Origin: Phoronis australis
Taxonomy: Eukaryota > Phoronida > Phoronidae
Direction: 5' to 3'
Assembly (NCBI GenBank): GCA_002633005.1
Contig: NMRA01000553.1
Span: 62,161 to 126,160, forward strand
Length of the DNA: 64,000 nt
Below, piece after piece: positions 54,801 through 61,900 of this stretch. Below the pieces are notes generated by a model, which did not search any database, was not told the origin of the DNA, and worked only from the letters and a program-made list of their open reading frames with translations. Each line of letters begins with the position of its first letter. Position 1 is the stretch's first letter. The position numbers and the translations under genes were made by a program.

Positions 54801-55760
54801 GGGTGTCAAGGTAGAGAGGGTTGAAATGTAAGTCGATTGATAACGCTGCTGGAATTGTTCACTTTTGTGGCTTTAAAATTATGACTCATTGTAGTGGACT
54901 TCACCCATAGTTACACATTTAATAGTAGAGTGAAGGTTGATGCCACTGACTCTGTTAGAATGTGAATAATGACTAGTTTTGTGGGTGAGACTGTGAGACT
55001 GCTGGGAATCTTGGTACTAGTATCAAGCAACATTTGAGTACACCTACCGGCTCTGGGTCAACGCTTAATGAACACTGTTGTCAGAATTTACAATGTCTTG
55101 TCTGACAATGTTACTGTTTTAGTGAGAGAACAAAAAGCAGATTAAGATACATAAAGCATTGAAAATCCGCTGGCACGCGCCATTTCTTAACAAAGACTCG
55201 GGCTATGATCTTCCCATCGTCTACCAGAACCTTTTCCCAACGATCGGACAGAGTTCTCATCGCATGACTCATAACAATTATGACGTAACAGACACAGGCG
55301 CGGCTCCATTTACCCGCCATTTCACCCAACGAATGTCTCAAGATGAGACCGAAAGCTGCGGGTCTCTATGTAAATTTTAAGACTCCGAAAGGTAACTTGT
55401 CTTTATTTACACATTTCATCTTAACATTAACCTTCTGTGGTAATAGTTACCATGATTTAACATTTTGTTCACAGTAAAGATGTCCGCCTGCCTGTCCAAC
55501 TGCAGAGAGCTATGGCCGCCGAGGCTGAAGCTGCCCGCGAAGCCCGTGCCAAGGTCATCGCTGCAGAGGGTGAACAAAAGGCATCACGTGCCCTGAAAGA
55601 GGCAGCAGACGTCATTAATGAGTCACCATCTGCCCTCCAACTGAGATACCTGCAGACGCTGAATTCTATCTCCGCGGAGAAGAACTCCACCATTATTTTC
55701 CCGCTGCCCATTGAGTTGATGAACAGCATTATCAATAGAGGTCAAAGTTCATCGATGTAA
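42822..55760 (+). CDS. STOM: Stomatin paralog 3, six coding exons, complete
   Basis: Exons are 42822-42873, 48551-48654, 49990-50062, 53209-53291, 54568-54827 and 55475-55760 (285 residues). ATG 42822 is the first ATG of the frame. The N-terminus is short ([17 protein letters not shown]), followed by [12 protein letters not shown], the hairpin with its conserved Leu-Pro-Phe kink, GAKGPG, the PHB core and the oligomerisation segment ([11 protein letters not shown]). The expected role is that of stomatin: a palmitoylated, cholesterol-binding scaffold at the inner membrane face that regulates channels and contacts the cortical cytoskeleton. It is the last gene of the tandem array and lies tail to tail with alpha-spectrin, the stop codons being 3.0 kb apart. 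Exon 2 is almost identical to that of copy 1, whereas exon 1 resembles copy 2, so the gene looks like a mosaic. Confidence 0.93.
43631..43664. repeat. Perfect 10-bp hairpin
   Basis: CCCTGGCTTC and GAAGCCAGGG are separated by 14 nt. No U run follows and no gene is attached; it may be part of an old repeat. Confidence 0.6.
46660..46920. repeat. Imperfect tandem duplication, about 130 bp
   Basis: Two units share GTCGCCAAAC, CAATCTGAAGTTGCATT, TTTCTGGGAATC and TGAAGAGCATT in order. No coding frame is maintained between them. Confidence 0.75.
46961..47004. repeat. 22-bp perfect tandem doublet
   Basis: GTGACATAGTTAGCTACTTT plus CA occurs twice without a spacer. Confidence 0.9.
48349..48374 (+). 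pseudogene. Decayed exon 2 fragment, relic A
   Basis: AAGTTCCACCATCTTCAGGC then ATA matches the first 22-24 nt of stomatin exon 2 and its acceptor (AG-CTCCATCATCTTCAGGCA). The pyrimidine tract is weak and similarity ends after 26 nt. Confidence 0.6.
48470..48515 (+). pseudogene. Decayed exon 2 fragment, relic B
   Basis: An intact-looking acceptor (TTTCTTTCAG) is followed by CTAAATGGTCTTCAGGGATA, which matches exon 2 at about 20 of the first 30 positions. If spliced to exon 1 it would keep the frame and Ser-Ser-Gly-Ile but lacks the membrane hairpin and soon meets TAA. It is probably dead. Confidence 0.5.
48551..48654 (+). CDS. STOM: Stomatin 3 exon 2, membrane hairpin
   Basis: 104 nt, acceptor TTTCCAG, donor GTGAGT. 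Encodes the same hairpin as copy 1 with one Leu to Met change; near its end Cys-Ile-Lys of copy 1 is Cys-Phe-Lys. The first split codon gives Asp. Confidence 0.95.
48655..49989 (+). other. Stomatin 3 intron 2
   Basis: 1.3 kb, with one GGTCACRTGACC-type element (49340-49720) 0.3 kb before exon 3. Confidence 0.7.
49340..49720 (+). repeat. GGTCACRTGACC dispersed element, copy 5
   Basis: The most diverged copy: ATGGCCAAGTTTGGAACAGT, GTGGCTGATTGGAGTCGAAT, CATAAAGCAAAGTGATGATT, AAAAGACATGGTCATGTGAT and TTGGTACAAAGTTTGACA keep the family order. The palindrome itself is mutated. Confidence 0.65.
49990..50062 (+). CDS. STOM: Stomatin 3 exon 3
   Basis: 73 nt, acceptor TGGTAG, donor GTAAGT. Encodes [20 protein letters not shown] and AKGP. 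Confidence 0.95.
50063..53208 (+). other. Stomatin 3 intron 3
   Basis: 3.1 kb, over a third of it a foldback element (50829-52013). The open frames inside the arms are not genes. Confidence 0.7.
50829..52013. mobile_element. Foldback element with arms over 400 bp
   Basis: The left arm (about 50829-51265) and right arm (about 51540-52013) are reverse complements with small indels. Shared in opposite orientation are ACTTTCCC, TTCATTCGTACTCTC, AACGAATATT, GTAGTGGGTTC, CTAACTGAAAATTGTTC, AGATATGCTTTC, CTATTGAGAGCA, ACTACACCGAAG and AAATCCTACTATTTT. About 275 bp separates the arms. No transposase is visible. The target duplication could not be defined. Confidence 0.85.
53209..53291 (+). CDS. STOM: Stomatin 3 exon 4
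   Basis: 83 nt, acceptor GATCAG, donor GTAAGT. Encodes [20 protein letters not shown] and FDVPPQE. Confidence 0.95.
53292..54567 (+). other. Stomatin 3 intron 4
   Basis: 1.3 kb, with an inverted-repeat element at about 53641-53910. Nothing else is recognised. Confidence 0.65.
53641..53910. mobile_element. MITE-like element with about 55-bp inverted repeats
   Basis: The left arm reads AAGGTGCCCGCAGGTGTGTA then CCAAAAATTG. The reverse complement of the right arm reads AAGGTGTGCACAGGCATGTA then CCAAAAATTG. Similarity continues outward to ATGGGGTCACTCA against TGGGGGATCACCCA. The interior is GC-rich with no credible frame. Confidence 0.6.
54568..54827 (+). CDS. STOM: Stomatin 3 exon 5, core of the PHB domain
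   Basis: 260 nt, acceptor CTGCAG, donor GTAAGT, phases 0 to 2. Encodes [20 protein letters not shown] through [13 protein letters not shown]; it is closer to copy 2 than to copy 1 in protein sequence. Confidence 0.96.
54828..55474 (+). other. Stomatin 3 intron 5
   Basis: 0.65 kb. A GC-richer island at 55150-55380 is open in opposing frames but shows no recognisable domain. Confidence 0.6.
55475..55760 (+). CDS. STOM: Stomatin 3 exon 6, C-terminus and stop
   Basis: 286 nt, acceptor TCACAG, TAA at 55758-55760. Contains the [20 protein letters not shown] helix and the oligomerisation segment, with a tail ending INRGQSSSM. Confidence 0.96.
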
Positions 55761-56686
55761 TCAGACGCACTGTTTACTTATGTCTACTGTGTTCCCATTC
55801 TGATTGACTGAAGTTTGGGTCTTGTTACAATTTTTGATTCATTGATAAGGGTGAAAACTGAAGGGTAAAGAACATAGATACTCATTTTGTCTTGTTTCGT
55901 ATTTTACCTCCATCGAATTATTGCTTAAAGCTAATAAGGGAAACTAAACATTGCACGTTTACAGTCAACACAATTGCATAATTGATATTGATGCGTTTCT
56001 GGAAATACATGTAAAGTTGATGAAGATTGAATGTACTAATTTATGCAGATTGATTATTTTATCTTATTTCTGTAGAAAATTTATTTTATTCTACTAACCA
56101 GTGATAAGGAATTGGAAAGAAAACGCATTTCTTATATTATGGTGAGGATTGGGTGTACCCATTGTAGTTCTGTAATGTAAATTAGGTTTATTGCCTAGTG
56201 TATGTCTGTCAAATTTACCTTGTAAGCAGTTTACTGTAGTTTCGTGTTTTAGTGAAAACTGTCAGCTTTTTAAAAAGATTGTCCACTTTCCTTCCTGTAC
56301 CAGTTTCCCAGAATGCATCACTCACTGGTTTGTGCTGGCCGGCAGCAGAGGGGTTGTGGGGATTCAATTCAACAGCCTGGGAGACAGGGTCCAGGTTAAG
56401 GCTAAATAGTCTCAGGAAACTGTAATCTATCATAATTTCTGGGGAGACTTTTTGTCTGCGAGATCACAAATTCAGGACAGTTTTGGCATCCGACAGGCGA
56501 CTTGTTTTTAAAGTGAGTTGGGAATGGTCAGTTGCTAGTTTACCAACTTCAGTCCGATATCTCCTTGGAGTACCTAGCTTCCAGCTTGTAGTCGTCGTAT
56601 TTGACTTGTGCTTGATTTTTCAACATATTTATATTTCTATTTCTATTTTAATAATTACTACACCTGTGTAATTTACGTGAAATGGA

Positions 56687-56692
56687 AATAAA
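56687..56692 (+). promoter_or_regulatory. Candidate poly(A) signal for stomatin 3
   Basis: AATAAA followed by a G/T-rich stretch (GTGATGCGT), 0.93 kb after the stop codon. Confidence 0.4.
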
Positions 56693-57713
56693 GTGATGCG
56701 TAATCAAAAACTATTTTTGACTAACTAAAAATTTTAAGTTCTCTCTAGTACTGAAGACATGAAAGTGACTACGTGTTAAGTTAAACCCCGTTGATTTGTT
56801 TTCTGGCTGTTGTCAGCTCACCAGCAACACATTCTATAAAACAGACAACCTGGTAGATTTGTTCCCTGTATTGTCACGACGTGTCTCTGTGGCAACGGAC
56901 ACTCCCGGATTGTTTGGAGCTTAGTCAGTATTGTTCAGTGTTAGTGTCCTGGGGTGGTGACAGTAAGAGCTGGGAGACTGTGGGATCCTTCAATAGTATG
57001 TTTCATGTGCTTGTCAGTTTATGAAGCACTAAGTTCAAGGGTGTCGCATGGAAAAGTGATTTGAAAATCAAGTCAGGAATTCGGTCTTTAGTTCTGCACC
57101 ATTTGTGAAGAATAATTAATTTTCTTTTGTGCAAAAATAGGAAGCAAGTTTCTGGGAACATACTCGTATTTTCTAGTTACTGAGGTAATTCAATTCATTT
57201 TTTCTATGTTTTTATGTTCGAATACTCGCGTGGCTAAACTTTTATTCAGTAATTGTGAAGGGGGAATGTAACACCAAATTTGTGCAAGTCTGGAGTCACT
57301 TGTAGCGATTGTCACAGCATTCTCCACATACATTGGACATTGTTCATATTATGTCTTGCTAATCCACAACGTTGTTGCTGGCAAGCCTTGGTCTGAAGTT
57401 AGTGACATGTCAAATTAAGTAGTACTTATAGTCTAGGTAATAAGTCACTACATAAAAAACTATTTTTTTTGGTGAACAGAATGCAGGTGTGCGGTTTCTA
57501 TTTTTTGCAGCCTAAACCGGATTCAGTGGCATGCCATAACCAAATATTCTTCCTACTTAATGAGGGTTTTTGCACAAAACTGTGAATTACTAAATGCCTT
57601 TTCAGCAGGCTTTAATTATGCAGAGGCACAGGATATGGTTGAATGTCTTGGAGTTGGTGGGTATATACCGATATGATACAAATCCTTGAACATGGGATCG
57701 ACATTTATTGAAA

Positions 57714-57719
57714 TTTCAA
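57714..57719 (-). promoter_or_regulatory. Candidate poly(A) signal for alpha-spectrin
   Basis: TTTATT on the plus strand reads AATAAA on the spectrin strand, 1.1 kb after the stop codon. Another is at 57241-57246. Confidence 0.3.
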
Positions 57720-58089
57720 CAAGAAATATATGTACAATGTTGCCGGCATCGGGGTCTGTCGTATGTCCCAAAGGGTATGTTGTAACTTGGTAACACATAT
57801 CTCTTACCAGTCATGCTCAATAACATATACTTAAAGTTAAAATTCCAAAATCAAAGCAAGTACAAGCAAGTGTAACACAGGAAAATTAGACTTAAGTGCA
57901 ATACTTAGAGGAAAAACCAAATCAAGAAACATCTACTTTCAAATGGACAAGTTGGACCACATACTTAGATTCTTATCAACAAAATATGATTAAAACGGCC
58001 AAATTCCAATCACATTAAGTTTAATTAGAGAAAATGGAAATGCCAGTAATCTCCCTGGCGATTTACAACATTTCAAAAATTTGTCCAGA

Positions 58090-58415
58090 AAAATGATCCA
58101 CAGGACAGCCACGACCATAGATCAATTATCTGGCAAATACTAAAAGACGTGAACACTAGCCAGTACATATGCATAACTAAAAAACCACTCAAGGGCATTT
58201 CTACGTTGATTTGTTCACATTTCTGACCCATAGGACAGCCACGACTACAGGCCAATTATGTGTTAAATAATAAATGCATATGAACTCGCACTGATGTGTG
58301 TAGATTGAACAACTTCAAAAAGTCATTAATAATCTGCAGACATATGACCCACGGGACAGCCACGACCATGGCTCAATTATCACGCAAATATTAAATGCAT
58401 GTGAACGTGGTCTTG
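58090..58415 (-). repeat. Three-copy repeat in presumed spectrin 3' UTR
   Basis: Cores at about 58093, 58226 and 58345 share TGACCCAYRGGACAGCCACG then AC, CAATTAT, AAATA and TGAAC in order, spaced about 130 and 120 bp. The core is better kept than the sequence between cores. In the third copy AGCCA-CGACCA-TGGCT could form a short stem. Confidence 0.75.
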
Positions 58416-58793
58416 TACATTTCAATGCAGAGCATCTTCCATGGTTACTACTGTTTTAATACGACATATCTAAAATTTATATACCTTATACCTAAACTGG
58501 GAAAAGTAATTAATGTACTATGGCAATCGAGCACGATATAAATGTAGAGACTTAGTCTATATGTTGAAAATTGACTTGCAATCACCCTAACATGTGCAAA
58601 CAGATCGAGTTTAAAAACTCAGATAAGAAAAGCAAGATTATAAGACAGAATTTTGAAACCACCAATAGTAAATGCAAAATTCTAGCACACAACGATAAAT
58701 TTTACGTAGGTAGCCCATCCATTAAACTTCACTGAAAGCGAACACTATATATTGACTACTGCAATATGCGGAACACTATGTTTGCTAAAAGCA

Positions 58794-58919
58794 TCAATTT
58801 TGAAACAGCGATCTTGTAAAGTCCGAGTAATCGAAAGCGTCGGGTATCTCTCGTCCCTTATCATCGACGTAGGGCTTCATATGGGATAGACAGTACTCGG
58901 CCTGGTCTCTCGTGAGATT
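58794..58919 (-). CDS. SPTAN1: Alpha-spectrin last coding exon
   Basis: 126 nt in phase 0, acceptor ATTTTCAG on the minus strand, TGA at 58794-58796. Encodes 41 residues: [20 protein letters not shown], then [20 protein letters not shown] and a final Asn. This is the degenerate fourth EF hand and the conserved spectrin end. Confidence 0.95.
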   Translation of the reverse strand, partial: NLTRDQAEYCLSHMKPYVDDKGREIPDAFDYSDFTRSLFQN

Positions 58920-61900
58920 CTGAAAATACAAAGGAAAATATAAATTGTCAAGCCAAGTTGCTGTTCAACTCCACCGCGCAGGCTGGTCACGGTAACCTGT
59001 GCATTGAGGACTAACCCAGGGGTCTTCCTTTGACAAGTGATTTTATATGCCAGACAGAAATAAGGTCTTGTGCTCCACACAAGTATTTATAAAAAATAAA
59101 TCTCACTTGAGCATAAGTGGAAAAATGCTGACAGTAAACATATATCTACTACAATAATGTCTATAAATTATCAACAGACAATCATGTACTCTTAATTACT
59201 TGGCTAAACATTTTAATGGTGAAGTGCAAGCGTAAGACCTAATTCCTGTCTAAAGTCTCAAGTCAATTTTCACAACACAGGCCCCAGAAGACTTGGATAA
59301 CAAAGAGAACGTATTAAAAAATAAGAGCACAGCCCCAGAAATTGCTTTCGCACTATATCCAGGTTCTCATTCGCTCCCTCGCACACATTCACTAGCAAGA
59401 CCAATCTCAGAGGAATTTATGCAGAGCTCGATTGTCAGCCAGTGAGGTCAGGATTTGAACCCGGGTCTCCCAAACGAGGGTTCGAAGCTCTAACCACTGA
59501 GCCACGCTGTCTCCTCAGAGAATGTAAACACAGGTGCTAGACACTCAACCATGGACTGTGACACACCCTTACAATTTCCTTAACAACAACTTCAACAGCC
59601 ATTAATGACCAATCACATGTGACACGAGCAGGGGGGGATAAATAACCTGGTGGTACACTTTTCAAAACGAGAACAACTGAAACGAGTGACTGAATTACAA
59701 ACTAGCTCAACATCAAATTGAATACTCAATTAACGAGGTGTCACTATACTTCCTGGTATTTCACTGTTTTCATTTTCATTTCCACGCTATCATCTTCACT
59801 TTCCAAGGGTCATTTTTACCACAAGAAAATCAGACGACCAGTAATGTTTGCTTATGATTGTAACTGAATGCATGAAATGAGGGAATTTTATTTACCTTGT
59901 GAAATATGCAAAGGTTTTTTCTTTCAGTTATCCACGATTTTTCCATGCACGAAAACTATCTTATCATTCTTTTTAAATTTTCCCTAGTGAGTGTGAATCA
60001 TGGTGTAATGGCCAAACTAACCACATACAGGGTAAAAATTAACATAATTTATACCACAACCATACACTTGTTACAAGTTTTTAAATTTTTGACATAAATC
60101 CAAGAACTTTTCCTCAGGTATTAAAGAAACTAAATACAAACAACTACAAGTTTTTGTGCACTTAAAATTGCAAAGCCTAAAAGTTTGGCAAAAACGTGGG
60201 CATTCTGTCTTTCCCTTGCACAACCCTGAGTCACCCCCCCCCCTCCCCGACACTTACGGCGAAGAGCTCTTGCGAAGTGATGTAACTCTTCATGCCGTCC
60301 GAGGTGAGTGCGCGGAACGCTTGCTCCACGTCGGCGCTCGACTGCACGTTCTCCGTCTCACGGCTGATCATGAACGCCATGTACTCTTGTAGTGAGACGT
60401 AGCCGTCCCTGTAACAAGGTAATAACAAGGTTAGTCAAGAAATCAGGATGTTTCTGTTTCGGTTTCTTGCAAGTTGAAGAAGAAAAAAACATTGTGCGGA
60501 CATTACATGTTATATTCAAACGATTTTATAATTGAAGCCTTACACCTGATTAGCTGAAACAAATTTTAAAAAAATTCAGAAACTTCGTGACAGTTAAACT
60601 AGGTAATTACGGTTCGACTGGTCACTTGGCAGATTTGATGCACCAGGTATGTGTTCTGTAACCTTAGTCACTTACAAGACACACAGCAAGAAATTTTGGT
60701 TGAAGGAATTGGGGTATTGAATTTTCTTCCGTACTTCAAAAGTACGGACTAGAAGTCCAATCAATTCAGTGGTAGCCATTTTTCTAACGTACATTAGTGA
60801 GGTCGGGAAATGGTCCAGTTTTGCAATTGTGAACCCGTAAGAAACTAATCATAGAGAGCACAAGTCCCGGTCAACTAGAACTGAAAGGGAATTATTCGTC
60901 AAATAATCTATACGTCCCTGCCAAAGACAACTGCAGCAAAAGAGACATACAAAACCAGGCTACCCGAACAACACAGTTCACGCACTATGAACACAGTTCC
61001 AAATTCAAGAACATGACTCACGGGCCTGGCTTGTAAATTCACTTCGCCGACTCGGATCTGTCATCGATTGGACAACATTGCTGGAATGATGAATTGTGGG
61101 GCAAAATAATTTGAAAAGTCCTAGAATATTCACTATTCCAATTGTGTAGGGCAAGGTTTCTCGCCACATCACGCGACCAGCGTAACTCTCACCAACATTC
61201 ATAAAGACACGTGACAGCACTTTACCTGTTGGGGTCAACAGAGTCGAGTATGGCCTGGAACTCAGGGTCCACCTGTCCCTCCTCCACCATGGGCAGGTCG
61301 TAGCCCAGGGCACGCAGGCATGACTTGAACTCTTGATGGTCCAGCTTGCCAGACTTATCCTTGTCGAAATGTCTGCAAGAGAAGATAACATGTGCTGAAG
61401 GGGTGTTGACTGGCAGTAAGACTGTGTAATGGGCATGANNNNNNNNNNNNNNNNNNNNNNNNNNNNNNNNNNNNNNNNNNNNNNNNNNNNNNNNNNNNNN
61501 NNNNNNNNNNNNNNNNNNNNNNNNNNNNNNNNNNNNNNNNNNNNNNNNNNNNNNNNNNNNNNNNNNNNNNNNNNNNNNNNNNNNNNNNNNNNNNNNNNNN
61601 NNNNNNNNNNNNNNNNNNNNNNNNNNNNNNNNNNNNNNNNNNNNNNNNNNNNNNNNNNNNNNNNNNNNNNNNNNNNNNNNNNNNNNNNNNNNNNNNNNNN
61701 NNNNNNNNNNNNNNNNNNNNNNNNNNNNNNNNNNNNNNNNNNNNNNNNNNNNNNNNNNNNNNNNNNNNTTTCACTGTTTTCATTTTCATTTCCACGCTAT
61801 CATCTTCACTTTCCAAGGGTCATTTTTACCACAAGAAAATCACACAACCAGTAATGTTTGCTTATGATTGTAACTGAATGCATGAAATGAGGGAATTTTA

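Larger units (their letters stand above)
55761..58793. other. Convergent 3' region between stomatin 3 and alpha-spectrin
   Basis: 3.0 kb without coding signs. It should contain both 3' UTRs. It holds candidate poly(A) signals in both directions and three copies of a repeat in the presumed spectrin 3' UTR (58090-58415). Confidence 0.65.

Noticed and set aside
55159-55380. Small gene in intron 5 of stomatin 3
   Set aside because: Opposing frames are both open, there is no recognisable domain, and there is no start context or splice evidence.
61355-61854. Open frames across the 61.4-kb gap
   Set aside because: Artefacts of N; the flanks are intron sequence of alpha-spectrin.
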